A stretch of DNA of 16,925 bases from JANMEX01 sp031423755. Its GTDB lineage: Bacteria; Pseudomonadota; Alphaproteobacteria; Rhizobiales; Rhizobiaceae. Position 1 is the stretch's first letter. Each line of letters begins with the position of its first letter. Both the position numbers and the translations under genes were made by a program. Positions 7,322 through 14,615 of this stretch are shown in pieces. The notes beneath the pieces were generated by a model. That model saw only the letters and a program-made list of their open reading frames with translations, searched no databases and was not told the DNA's origin. The stretch is from positions 1-16,925 of the forward strand of contig JANPGC010000272.1 in the NCBI GenBank assembly GCA_031423755.1, in the 5' to 3' direction.

Positions 7322-7711
7322 ATGATTGCTGCCTTGAACGAAGTCGAAGTCATCACGCTGTTTGTTGACGACCTGCAAAAATCGATCCGTTTCTACAAGG
7401 ATGTTTTCGGGCTTGAGACGCTCTACAATGACGACGATTGCGAGGTGATGAAGCTTGGTGGTCTGGCCATCAACGTGCTGAAATTTGCCAACGCGACGAC
7501 ACTTGTCGAGCCCGCCGCTGTCGCCAAGCCAGGATCCGGATCGCAGATGATCTTCACCATCAAGGTCAAGGACGCAAACTCTGTCTGCGCGGAGCTTGCC
7601 GCGCATGGCGTTTCGCTGATCAACGGCCCGGTTGACAGGCCTTGGGGAAGACGCACCGCGGCCTTTGCCGATCCGGACGGCAATGTCTGGGAAATCGCGC
7701 AGGATATTTGA
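7322..7711 (+). CDS. VOC-superfamily (glyoxalase/bleomycin-resistance fold) protein
   Basis: A 129-residue protein made of two beta-alpha-beta-beta-beta modules of the vicinal oxygen chelate fold. The first covers residues ~5-55, with VDDLQKSIRFYKDVFGLET. The second covers ~65-129 and ends in the typical ADPDGNVWEIAQ. The glutamate in WEI is the usual metal ligand. Members include dioxygenases, lyases and antibiotic-binding proteins, and the substrate here cannot be inferred. ATG at 7322 is preferred over the upstream start at 7298 because it begins close to the first strand and has GGAAA just before it; GGAG is further away. It lies 66 nt after corA and converges tail-to-tail with the Gre-like gene after 8 nt. 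Confidence 0.8.
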   Translation: MIAALNEVEVITLFVDDLQKSIRFYKDVFGLETLYNDDDCEVMKLGGLAINVLKFANATTLVEPAAVAKPGSGSQMIFTIKVKDANSVCAELAAHGVSLINGPVDRPWGRRTAAFADPDGNVWEIAQDI

Positions 7712-7719
7712 TTTCCGAG

Positions 7720-8202
7720 TCAGTCCGTTTCATCGACCGCAAACGAGACCACTTCCCACTCATGGCTGTTGAGAGAAATGGTGTCGCCAACCTTCTTGCC
7801 GAACAGCGCCAGCGCCATCGGCGAGACGTGCGAGATCTTGCCGTGCTTGGCGTCGGCTTCATCTTCGCCGGTGATTTTCCATGTCACCTGCTTGCCGTCG
7901 GATGCAAGGAGATTCACTGTCATTCCGAAGCGGATGACGTCGCCGTCCCACTCCGGCAGCGACACTTCGGCCGTCTCGCGGCGGTGCGACCAGTAGCGCA
8001 AATCCCGTGCGGCGATGGCGATGTGCTCGCGGTCGCCGTCCGCTTCGGCCTTGGCCATGGCTTCGTGGGCAAAGGCGATCTCGGCGTCGATCATGGCCAA
8101 GCCTTGCGGTGTGACCAAATTGCGGTTTGTGCTGACCGTGCGTTCGCCCACGTCCGGCAATGCGCCGCCGTCATCGATGTCTTTGGTGAATGCGCTGCTC
8201 AT
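7720..8202 (-). CDS. GreA/GreB-family transcription elongation factor-like protein
   Basis: A 160-residue protein with the Gre layout but a short coiled coil. Residues 1-30 are a non-conserved N-terminal tail. Residues 32-80 form two helices joined by an acidic turn (E53-A-D55-G-D57-R-E59). Acidic residues at the coil tip are what Gre factors insert into RNA polymerase to stimulate cleavage of backtracked RNA. Residues ~87-160 are the FKBP-like C-terminal domain with the conserved SPMALALFGKKVGD segment. The coil is clearly shorter than in E. coli GreA, so it may modulate polymerase differently. A housekeeping greA should lie elsewhere in the genome. The ATG at 8202 has no good ribosome site, and no alternative start is better. 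Confidence 0.82.
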   Translation of the reverse strand: MSSAFTKDIDDGGALPDVGERTVSTNRNLVTPQGLAMIDAEIAFAHEAMAKAEADGDREHIAIAARDLRYWSHRRETAEVSLPEWDGDVIRFGMTVNLLASDGKQVTWKITGEDEADAKHGKISHVSPMALALFGKKVGDTISLNSHEWEVVSFAVDETD

Positions 8203-8356
8203 GATGGGAAACCACTTTCAAATCGTATCAGGACTGCTGACCTGCTGCATCGTGCAGCCGCTGCAAGATACTGTCAAACGCTGCTTACCAACATAGGTTG
8301 CCTGTGCCGTAATGAAACACTTGGTTTGGCATCTTTTATGCTGCGTTTGGCCAAAT

Positions 8357-8360
8357 GGAG
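8357..8360 (+). promoter_or_regulatory. Ribosome binding site deciding the start of the beta-helix gene
   Basis: GGAG lies 7 nt before ATG 8368, immediately ahead of the twin-arginine motif. The frame is open as far back as 7642, through the antisense of the Gre-like gene, and also has an ATG at 8338. This site and the signal peptide favour 8368. Confidence 0.6.
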
Positions 8361-8367
8361 CGCTGAG

Positions 8368-9732
8368 ATGCGGCGACGCGAATTTCTGGCTGGTATCGGG
8401 ACAGGTTTGGCAATGCCTTATCTTGCGGGGCGCGCACATGCGCAGGCCTTGCAGAGCGCCTCGATGCGGGGATCGATCAATCCAACGGACTTCGGTTTCC
8501 TGCCTGACGCACCGGACGACCAGTCACGCAAGTTTGCGGATATACTTGAAGCCGCGTCTTTGACGAACCAGCCAGTTTTTTTGCCATCCGGAACTTATGT
8601 GATTTCCAACATTGCGCTGCCGAAGCGCGTGCGGATCACAGGCGTGCCGGGGGCTTCGCGCATTGTTTACGGCGGCGACGGGTTTTTGTTTTCGGCGGAG
8701 AGCACGGAAGTGCTGCTCGTCGAAGGGGTGTCGTTTGACGGGGCCAACCGCGGACTTGGCGATCAGGCGCAAGGGTTGATCGAGGCGCGGCGGGTGCCTC
8801 GCGTCATGATCGACAATTGCGAGATCATCGGCAGCGTGCGGCACGGACTGGTGCTTGAAGGTTCGTCTGGCCGTGTCGAGCGGACGTCAATTTCTGGCGC
8901 GGCGGATGCGGGCATCTGGAGCGTCGAGGGCGCCGGCGTGACGATTGCAGGCAACAGTGTGACCGATTGTGCCAACGGCGGCATTCTGGTGCACCGCTGG
9001 GCGGAAGCCGCCGACGGCACGATCATCTCGGGCAACCGGGTAGAGCGGATCGGCGCGCGTTCGGGTGGCACCGGGCAAAATGGCAACGGCATCAATGTCT
9101 TCCGCGCGGGAAATGTGCAGGTCAGCGGCAATCAGGTGTCAGATTGCGCCTTCTCGGCCATCCGCTGCAACTCGGCGAGCAATGCTTTGATCACTGGAAA
9201 CACGTGCCGCAGTTCGGGCGAGACGGCGATCTATGCGGAATTCAAGTTTGAAGGCTCGGTGATTGCCGACAACATCATCGACGGTGCGGCCAACGGCATT
9301 TCGGTGGTGAATTTCAACGAGGGCGGACGGCTTGCGACGGTGTCCGGCAACATCGTGCGCAATCTCACGGCAAAGGGCCCCTACCCGGCGGAGGGTCTGG
9401 GTTTTGGCAATGGCATTTCGGTCGAGGCGGACACGGCGGTTACAGGCAACACGATCGACGGCGCGCCGCACATCGGCATTGCGCTGGGCTGGGGGCCCTA
9501 TCTTCGCAACGTAGCGGTGACCGGCAACATGGTCCGCAACGCGGGCGAAGGCATCGCCGTGTCGGTCGCGGATGGCGCGGGCAAGGCGGTGATCACCGGT
9601 AATTTGTTTGACGACATGAAGACCGGCGCGGTGTTCGGCCATGCGTGGGACAAGATCGTCTCTGGAGATATGGCAAAGCATGGCAATCAGGGTTTTGCCA
9701 ATGTGACAGTGGAGCGGAATGAAGCTAGCTGA
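8368..9732 (+). CDS. Tat-exported parallel beta-helix repeat protein (TIGR03808-like)
   Basis: A 454-residue exported protein of unknown function. The N-terminus MRRREFLAGIG is a twin-arginine signal, followed by a hydrophobic stretch and the site AHA at residues 23-25, so it is folded and cofactor-loaded or assembled before export to the periplasm. The rest is a right-handed parallel beta-helix like those of pectate-lyase-type proteins. From about residue 190 to 412 there are nine to ten coils, each with a (T/S/A)GN-x-(V/I) turn: AGNSV, SGNRV, SGNQV, TGNTC, SGNIV, TGNTI, TGNMV, TGNLF. I recognise it as the twin-arginine repeat family TIGR03808. Such folds often bind or cut polysaccharide, but no catalytic residues can be assigned. 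It is flanked by genes on the other strand, so it is transcribed alone. Confidence 0.85.
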   Translation: MRRREFLAGIGTGLAMPYLAGRAHAQALQSASMRGSINPTDFGFLPDAPDDQSRKFADILEAASLTNQPVFLPSGTYVISNIALPKRVRITGVPGASRIVYGGDGFLFSAESTEVLLVEGVSFDGANRGLGDQAQGLIEARRVPRVMIDNCEIIGSVRHGLVLEGSSGRVERTSISGAADAGIWSVEGAGVTIAGNSVTDCANGGILVHRWAEAADGTIISGNRVERIGARSGGTGQNGNGINVFRAGNVQVSGNQVSDCAFSAIRCNSASNALITGNTCRSSGETAIYAEFKFEGSVIADNIIDGAANGISVVNFNEGGRLATVSGNIVRNLTAKGPYPAEGLGFGNGISVEADTAVTGNTIDGAPHIGIALGWGPYLRNVAVTGNMVRNAGEGIAVSVADGAGKAVITGNLFDDMKTGAVFGHAWDKIVSGDMAKHGNQGFANVTVERNEAS

Positions 9733-9755
9733 GCGTTCGTATGCTCATGCCGCGG

Positions 9756-9773
9756 GGCGGTCGAAAGGCCGCC
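9756..9773. terminator. Possible shared hairpin between convergent genes
   Basis: GGCGGTC-GAAA-GGCCGCC forms a 7-bp stem (one G-T pair) closed by a GAAA tetraloop. It sits between the stop at 9732 and the end of the minus-strand gene at 9773. There is no T-run on either side, so intrinsic termination would be weak. It may act as a 3' end stabiliser. Confidence 0.3.
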
Positions 9774-10102
9774 TATTCGATGCGGTTGCCCTGCAGGCGG
9801 GCGAGATCCATTTGCATCTGGCGCAAAATATTCTCCTGCGCGTCGAGTGACTTCAGGCGTGTGATGCAGGCGCGCAGTGTCTCAAGCGACTCTTCGTTGG
9901 TGTCCGAAATCAATGTGTCTGCCATGTCCAGAGGCCTGACAGAATTGTCAGCAGAACCCAGATAGCGCGCACGAAGGCCGTTTCGTTCGAATCGGACTTC
10001 GCTGATCACTTCTTCCAGGCTCTTGTCGAGTCGCTCAATACGCAGATCATCATTTTTGAGATCGCGTTCGGGACTGCGTGACTTGAATGCAGCTGATGTC
10101 AT
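9773..10102 (-). CDS. Small hypothetical protein with a C-terminal coiled coil
   Basis: A 109-residue, highly charged, cytoplasmic protein that I do not recognise. Residues 1-30 are basic and probably disordered. Residues 20-45 (DDLRIERLDKSLEEVISEVRFE) and 70-105 (ESLETLRACITRLKSLDAQENI and beyond) look like amphipathic helices with heptad-like leucines, so it may be a small coiled-coil or four-helix oligomer. There is no signal peptide or membrane segment. It is a real gene rather than an antisense frame: it has a full AGGAGG ribosome site 5 nt before the ATG and no competing frame. It stands alone, convergent with the beta-helix gene. Confidence 0.7.
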   Translation of the reverse strand: MTSAAFKSRSPERDLKNDDLRIERLDKSLEEVISEVRFERNGLRARYLGSADNSVRPLDMADTLISDTNEESLETLRACITRLKSLDAQENILRQMQMDLARLQGNRIE

Positions 10103-10107
10103 GCCTT

Positions 10108-10113
10108 CCTCCT
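10108..10113 (-). promoter_or_regulatory. Consensus Shine-Dalgarno AGGAGG
   Basis: On the minus strand AGGAGG lies 5 nt before ATG 10102. It is the strongest ribosome site in the window and is the main support for the small orphan gene being translated, probably at a high rate. Confidence 0.7.
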
Positions 10114-10307
10114 AAAACAGAACGCGCCAAGCCTCATGCGCCATGAGGACCATGCAATCCCGAGTGCCGCGCGATTGGTGGATTGTGCACGAGGAGTGTT
10201 AAACAAAAATTTCAGCCGGCAAAAAAGACGCAACCTGACATATCCAGAGATTGCAGGCGCCGCGACCTGGAGTGCGGAGCATAGGCAATTGCTGGCGGAG
10301 CCTGACC

Positions 10308-11309
10308 TCAGGCAAGCGCGGGTGCGGGGCGCATTTTGCCGACTTCGATCCTGTTCCAGTTGCTGAATGATTTGTTGGCGGCCATCCGGTATGGCTCTGC
10401 GGCATCGTCGTTGCCGAACAGCTTGGCGAGCACGGCGTTGGCCATGGCTATGACACCGCGCTCAGCGCCGTCATCGCATTTGATGGCGATGCCGAGGCCC
10501 TGTTCGGGTAAGGAAAGAGCATAGACACCTTCCGCGCCATACTTTGCGAAGACGCGTCCGGGCGCAATTTGCATGATTTCCGTACAGGCGCGGTTTGTGC
10601 CGGCGACGTGCCAAGGTTCGGCCATGCAGGCTTGAATGAGGCGGCGTGCGGCGGCGGCGCGTTCCTTGCCGAGGCCTTTGCCGGTCGCCATCTTGGCGAA
10701 GCCGTGCGCCAAGTCGTGCAAAGGAATGGCGTAGGTCGGAATGGAGCAGCCGTCGGTGCCGCATTGAGCCGTGGCGTGGATGGCGCCTGTGACGCTTTGC
10801 ATGGCGTCGCGGACGGCGTCCTGCACCTTGTGGCCAGCGGCGACATAGCCCTGCGTGTCGATATCCTCATGGCAGGCAAAGCACAGGAAGCCTGCGTGCT
10901 TGCCGGAGCAATTGTTGTGGACGGGGAGCGGCTTCTTGCCCTGGCTGGCGAAATCGATCAGCGTTGACTGGTAAAAAGGCCAGTGCGCGCCGCATTCATA
11001 TGCCTCTTCGGTGATCCCTGCCCGCGCCAGCATGGTGCGGGCAGTTTCGACGTGGCCTTCCTCGCCGGAGTGGGAGGCGCAGGCGAGCGCCAGTTCGCGG
11101 TTGCCGAACATGTAGGCGTCCGCAGCGCCGCTTTCGACTAGCGGCAGCGCCTGGATGGCCTTGATGGCCGAGCGCGGGAAGACAGGCCGCGCAACATCGC
11201 CGAGGGTCAAAAGCGGCTTGCCGTCACCATCCACGACCGAAACAGCGCCGCGATGGGCACTTTCGACCACCGTGCCGCGCAGAACTTCGATCAAAACAGG
11301 GTTGTCCAT
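10308..11309 (-). CDS. L-asparaginase, class 3 (Rhizobium etli type)
   Basis: Hydrolyses L-asparagine to aspartate and ammonia in the cytoplasm. The 333-residue protein is unrelated to the E. coli asparaginases and belongs to the R. etli family (ReAII/ReAV). All catalytic positions known from ReAV are present one residue earlier: the S47-A-I-K50 tandem, S79 (in CASHSGEEGH), and the zinc site C134, K137 (in NNCSGKH) and C188 (in CGTDGCS). This is strong evidence for activity. The frame is open to 11345, but ATG at 11309 (MDNPVLIEV) matches the family start, with GGAAAG about 11 nt upstream. The gene is transcribed divergently from the ACT-domain gene at 11415. A small GC hairpin (10300-10313) overlaps the stop. 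Confidence 0.93.
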   Translation of the reverse strand: MDNPVLIEVLRGTVVESAHRGAVSVVDGDGKPLLTLGDVARPVFPRSAIKAIQALPLVESGAADAYMFGNRELALACASHSGEEGHVETARTMLARAGITEEAYECGAHWPFYQSTLIDFASQGKKPLPVHNNCSGKHAGFLCFACHEDIDTQGYVAAGHKVQDAVRDAMQSVTGAIHATAQCGTDGCSIPTYAIPLHDLAHGFAKMATGKGLGKERAAAARRLIQACMAEPWHVAGTNRACTEIMQIAPGRVFAKYGAEGVYALSLPEQGLGIAIKCDDGAERGVIAMANAVLAKLFGNDDAAEPYRMAANKSFSNWNRIEVGKMRPAPALA

Positions 11310-11414
11310 TGTGCTGCGAACTTTCCATTGAATAACTGATTGCAAGAACTGGCCGCCTGTGTGTCAGCGCAATTCGATGCTTGTGTCAGGAATACCTGCC
11401 GAAAGAACAATGAT

Positions 11415-11831
11415 ATGGCAACACCCTATCAACGCGGCGAGATTCGAAATGGTGGCCAATTGAAACTGAAGAAACTCAAAGGCGCTTATGCCATTGCCCG
11501 CCTTGAGCCGAATTCGTCAATACCGGACTGGGCGGACGGCGACGGTTTTGTCTCAATCAGCCGCACAGACGATGAGCTCTCGATTGTGTGCGCTCAAGCG
11601 CGAATTCCGGCTTCAACCAAGCAAGACCGCGATTGGACTTGCTTCAAAATCCAAGGCCCGTTTGCCTTTGGAGAAACCGGCATTGTCTTGTCAGTCATCA
11701 AACCTCTGTCTGAAAATGGCATTGGAATTTTCGTGGTGTCCACTTTTGACGGGGATCACCTGCTGGTCAAGCACAGTGATGTTGTGGCATCTGAGCGGCT
11801 TTTGTTTGCGGCGGGGCACTCTATTATCTGA
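11415..11831 (+). CDS. ACT-domain protein (CASTOR-like)
   Basis: A 138-residue protein with two ACT-type modules of the kind seen in CASTOR-like small-molecule-binding proteins. The first (residues ~15-65) reads LKKLKGAYAIARLEPN and VSISRTDDELSIVC. The second (~75-135) has GIVLSVIKPLSENGIGIFV and STFDGDHLLVKHSD. ACT domains usually bind amino acids to regulate a partner. Lying opposite the asparaginase, this one could sense asparagine or aspartate, but that is inference from position only. No enzymatic domain is attached. ATG at 11415 is favoured over 11340 because the first 25 residues of the longer frame show no conserved character and would overlap the asparaginase control region. The ribosome site is weak. 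The last 8 bp overlap the 3' end of the GNAT gene tail-to-tail. Confidence 0.78.
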   Translation: MATPYQRGEIRNGGQLKLKKLKGAYAIARLEPNSSIPDWADGDGFVSISRTDDELSIVCAQARIPASTKQDRDWTCFKIQGPFAFGETGIVLSVIKPLSENGIGIFVVSTFDGDHLLVKHSDVVASERLLFAAGHSII

Positions 11832-12279
11832 GTTTTTTGCTCATATAGACCGCATATCCGCCCATGAACGGCTCCTTGCGGTCGATGATGAAGCCGCATT
11901 TGGCGTAGAGCGCAATGTTGGAAGCGAAGGCCTCGTTTGTGAGCAATCGCACTTCGGCAACTCCGCCAGCAACTCCACGCTTTTCAGCGTGGCCCATCAA
12001 TATTAACCCGTAGCCTTTGCCCTGAGCTTCAGGTCTCACTGCGATATTTTCGATCCAGATGTGATCTTCTTTCAACTCTGTTTCGATAAGGCCCACAATA
12101 TCCGGGCCCACCTGCAGCAGATCAATCTGATGAATTTCGATGGCCCTTTGATAGTCCGCCACCATTGGGCGAGGCTCTCGGCCGATCAGCGGTATCCACT
12201 TGGAATACGCTGCGCGAACGATGTCTCGAATATCGTCCACGTCACTTGGTATTGCTGCATTGATCGCAATTGCTGTCAC
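11824..12279 (-). CDS. GNAT-family N-acetyltransferase
   Basis: A 151-residue acetyl-CoA-dependent acyltransferase. Its acceptor is unknown and could be a small amine or a protein N-terminus or lysine. The fold is recognised from DDIRDIVRAAYSKW (helix 1-2), HIWIENIAVRPEAQGKGYG (strand 4 and motif A, with the Q-G-K-G-Y-G pyrophosphate loop) and the C-terminal NEAFASNIALYAKCGF segment. The frame is open to 12378 with an ATG, but the first 33 residues look unstructured. The GTG at 12279 has AGGAGA 7 nt upstream, so the GTG start is preferred. It overlaps the ACT gene by 8 bp at the 3' end. Upstream it faces the bet operon. Confidence 0.85.
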   Translation of the reverse strand: MTAIAINAAIPSDVDDIRDIVRAAYSKWIPLIGREPRPMVADYQRAIEIHQIDLLQVGPDIVGLIETELKEDHIWIENIAVRPEAQGKGYGLILMGHAEKRGVAGGVAEVRLLTNEAFASNIALYAKCGFIIDRKEPFMGGYAVYMSKKLR

Positions 12280-12286
12280 CGCATTA

Positions 12287-12292
12287 TCTCCT
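12287..12292 (-). promoter_or_regulatory. Ribosome binding site deciding a GTG start
   Basis: AGGAGA on the minus strand lies 7 nt before GTG 12279 and marks it as the start of the acetyltransferase. An overlapping ATG a few bases earlier is in another frame and meets a stop at once. Confidence 0.65.
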
Positions 12293-12358
12293 CTGATGGC
12301 GATTGTTGGCGAGCAGAAACGCGATTGCTCTGAAGCTTGGGGTGTCGATTTGCGCGTG

Positions 12359-12371
12359 CTTGATTGAATGA
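12359..12371 (+). promoter_or_regulatory. Isolated half-copy of the BetI operator
   Basis: CTTGATTGAATGA repeats the left half of the main operator (CTTGATTGAGTGA at 12438-12450) with one mismatch. It lies 79 bp upstream, between the divergent acetyltransferase and betI. It lacks the matching right arm. It could be an accessory binding site or chance similarity. Confidence 0.35.
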
Positions 12372-12436
12372 GAACCATAAACGGGAGTTCTTGGAAAGTG
12401 CCCGTCGTGGCCCGGGTTGCAAGGACTCGTGTTTTT

Positions 12437-12460
12437 TCTTGATTGAGTGATCAATCAAGA
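12437..12460 (+). promoter_or_regulatory. BetI operator overlapping the bet promoter
   Basis: TCTTGATTGA-GTGA-TCAATCAAGA is a perfect inverted repeat with 10-bp arms and a 4-bp centre. It begins 53 bp before the betI start. The core TTGATTGA...TCAATCAA matches the BetI target known from other proteobacteria. A possible -35 (TTGATT at 12439) lies in the left arm, and an AATAAT -10-like box begins at 12460, though the 15-bp spacer is short. Bound BetI would block RNA polymerase. Choline is the known signal that relieves repression. Confidence 0.8.
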
Positions 12461-12489
12461 ATAATTGTTTCACTTCGCTGGAGCCCGTC

Positions 12490-13077
12490 ATGCCGAAAGT
12501 TGGAATGGAGCCGATACGTCGCCGCGCGCTGATTGACGCGGCGATTGCTGCCATTGGCGACCGTGGCGCGCTGGATGTCACTGTCTCGGAGATTGCCGGC
12601 CGGGCCGGCGTTTCGACGGCGCTGGCGCATCACTATTTCGGCAACAAGGAACGGCTGCTGGAGGCGACGATGCGCGCCCTGTTGACCGAGCTAGCGCAGG
12701 ATTTGCGGGCGCGGGTGACGCCTTTGATGACGCCGCGCGAGCGGCTTACGGCGCTGATTGATGTAAACTTTTCGGACAAGCAGTTCTCAGCCGGAACCGT
12801 GGCGGCTTGGCTGTCGTTTTACATGGAGGCGCAGCGCTCGGCGGCGATGCGTCATTTGCTGTCGGTTTATTCGCGGCGGCTGCACTCAAACCTGATGTTT
12901 GATCTTGTGAGGCTGAGGCCGCGCGGGGAATCCGAGCAGATATCAGAAGGCATCGCGGCACTGATTGACGGGCTTTATATCCGCCGCGCCCTGAAGCAGA
13001 GCGGACCGGAACGCACGAGCGCGCTGGCGCTGATACACGACTATCTCGACACGATGTTGGCACGGGAACAGGCATGA
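12490..13077 (+). CDS. betI: Transcriptional repressor BetI
   Basis: TetR-family repressor of choline-to-glycine-betaine genes. The 195-residue length is typical. The N-terminal helix-turn-helix covers residues ~10-55 (DVTVSEIAGRAGVSTALAHHYFGNKERLL). The rest is the all-helical ligand-binding and dimerisation domain with the BetI segment AWLSFYMEAQRS. BetI senses choline and represses its own operon. The perfect palindrome at 12437-12460 fits that role. GGAG lies 6 nt before the ATG. The stop overlaps the betC start by 4 bp (ATGA), so the repressor and the enzymes are co-translated from one message. Confidence 0.95.
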   Translation: MPKVGMEPIRRRALIDAAIAAIGDRGALDVTVSEIAGRAGVSTALAHHYFGNKERLLEATMRALLTELAQDLRARVTPLMTPRERLTALIDVNFSDKQFSAGTVAAWLSFYMEAQRSAAMRHLLSVYSRRLHSNLMFDLVRLRPRGESEQISEGIAALIDGLYIRRALKQSGPERTSALALIHDYLDTMLAREQA

Positions 13078-14615
13078 CCAAGACCACAAAAAGGACGCGG
13101 CCAAACATTCTGATCATCATGACGGACCAGTTCAACGGGACTTTCTATCCCGATGGCCCAGCAGCGTTTTTGCATGCGCCACATTTGAAAGCGCTGGCCA
13201 AGCGATCGGTGCGTTTTGCCAACACCTATACAGGCTCGCCACTGTGCGCCCCTGCCCGCGCCTCGTTCATGAGCGGGCAATTACCGTCGCGGACCGGCGT
13301 CTATGACAATGCCGCAGAATTTCGCTCCGATATACCGACCTATGCGCACCATCTGCGGCGGGCGGGCTATGAGACGGCGCTTTCGGGCAAGATGCATTTT
13401 GTCGGGCCGGACCAGATGCACGGGTTCGAGGAGCGGCTGACGACCGACATTTACCCTGCAGATTTCGGCTGGACGCCGGACTATCGCAAGCAGGGCGAGC
13501 GGATCGACTGGTGGTACCACAATTTGGGTTCGGTGACCGGCGCGGGCGTGGCCGAGATTTCCAACCAGATGGAATATGACGACGAGGTGGCGTTTTTTGC
13601 CAATCAGAAGCTCTACCAGTATTCGCGTGTTTCGACCGATGCAGACCGGCGGCCATGGTGCCTGACGGTGTCATTCACGCATCCGCATGATCCGTATGTG
13701 GCGCGACGGAAGTATTGGGATCTTTATAACGATTGCGCAGAATTGGAACCAACCGTCGGCGAGATGGAGCATGACGGTCACGACCCGCATTCCAAGCGGC
13801 TGTTCAAGGCCTGCGACCACGAGAATTTCGAGATCAAGCGCAGCGACGTGCGCAGGGCGCGGCAGGGGTATTTCGCCAACATCTCGTTCATGGACGAGAA
13901 GGTTGGCGAGTTGATCGAGACGCTGCGGCTGACGCGGATGCTGGATGACACGATCATCATCTTCACGTCTGATCATGGCGACATGCTGGGCGAGCGCGGG
14001 CTGTGGTTCAAGATGAGCTTCTTTGAGGGCTCGGCGCGTGTGCCGCTGACGATTGCCGGGCCGGGAATACAGCCGCAATTGGTGACCGCGCCGGTTTCGA
14101 CGCTGGATGTCAACCCGACGCTGGCGGATCTGGCGGGCATCGACATTGCCGAAATTGCGCCTTGGACGGACGGGACGACCCTTGTGCCGCTGATGCATGG
14201 CGGTGCGCGCACCGCGCCTGTGATGATGGAATATGCGGCGGAAGGTTCACAAGCGCCGCTGGTTTGCATCCGCGAGGGCGACTGGAAGTTTGTGCATTGT
14301 GAACTTGATCCGCCGATGCTGTTCAATTTGAAGGACGACCCGCAGGAGCTGAACAATCTGGCGGCTGATCCGGCCAATTCGGCATTGGTGACAAAATGGA
14401 TGGAACGGGTGCGGGCGCGGTGGAATCTTGAGGCCTATGATGCCGATGTGCGCCAGAGCCAGGCGCGGCGCTGGGTGGTTTACGAGGCGCTGCGCAATGG
14501 GGCCTATTTCCCGTGGGACTACCAGCCGCTGCAGAAGGCTTCCGAGCGATACATGCGCAACCACATGGATTTGAACATACTCGAAGAATCCAAGCGTTTT
14601 CCGAGGGGCGAGTGA
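13074..14615 (+). CDS. betC: Choline-sulfatase BetC
   Basis: Hydrolyses choline-O-sulfate to choline and sulfate, feeding BetA; in Sinorhizobium meliloti this lets the cell use choline sulfate as an osmoprotectant source and nutrient. The protein is 513 residues, close to the S. meliloti enzyme. It is a type I sulfatase. C58 in the CxPxR signature (C58-A-P-A-R62) is converted to formylglycine. Metal ligands include D18 (in MTDQ) and D300-H301 (in TSDHGD). The C-terminal ~60 residues (RWNLEAYDADVRQSQARRW onward) are the choline-sulfatase-specific extension, which separates it from other sulfatases. It has no signal peptide, so it is cytoplasmic. It overlaps betI by 4 bp and the next gene by 1 bp. 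Confidence 0.96.
   Translation: MTKTTKRTRPNILIIMTDQFNGTFYPDGPAAFLHAPHLKALAKRSVRFANTYTGSPLCAPARASFMSGQLPSRTGVYDNAAEFRSDIPTYAHHLRRAGYETALSGKMHFVGPDQMHGFEERLTTDIYPADFGWTPDYRKQGERIDWWYHNLGSVTGAGVAEISNQMEYDDEVAFFANQKLYQYSRVSTDADRRPWCLTVSFTHPHDPYVARRKYWDLYNDCAELEPTVGEMEHDGHDPHSKRLFKACDHENFEIKRSDVRRARQGYFANISFMDEKVGELIETLRLTRMLDDTIIIFTSDHGDMLGERGLWFKMSFFEGSARVPLTIAGPGIQPQLVTAPVSTLDVNPTLADLAGIDIAEIAPWTDGTTLVPLMHGGARTAPVMMEYAAEGSQAPLVCIREGDWKFVHCELDPPMLFNLKDDPQELNNLAADPANSALVTKWMERVRARWNLEAYDADVRQSQARRWVVYEALRNGAYFPWDYQPLQKASERYMRNHMDLNILEESKRFPRGE

Noticed and set aside
7642..8367. N-terminal extension of the beta-helix gene by about 240 codons
   Set aside because: This part is antisense to the Gre-like gene and would bury the twin-arginine signal in the middle of the protein. 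A ribosome site at 8357 supports the start at 8368.
8891..9610. Repeated GGCAAC-type DNA words inside the beta-helix gene as a possible CRISPR or tandem repeat
   Set aside because: The repeats are irregularly spaced and are explained by the recurring Gly-Asn turn codons of the protein coils.
10103..10307. A possible small gene or RNA in the gap between the orphan gene and the asparaginase
   Set aside because: The plus-strand frame at 10136-10366 has no ribosome site or domain and runs into the asparaginase 3' end. No stable fold with a T-run was seen.
10300..10313. GCCTGA-CC-TCAGGC palindrome at the asparaginase stop as a terminator
   Set aside because: The stem is short and no T-run follows on the minus strand, so intrinsic termination is unlikely.
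13671..14198. Minus-strand open frame within betC
   Set aside because: It runs opposite the choline-sulfatase coding sequence and has no domain or ribosome site.
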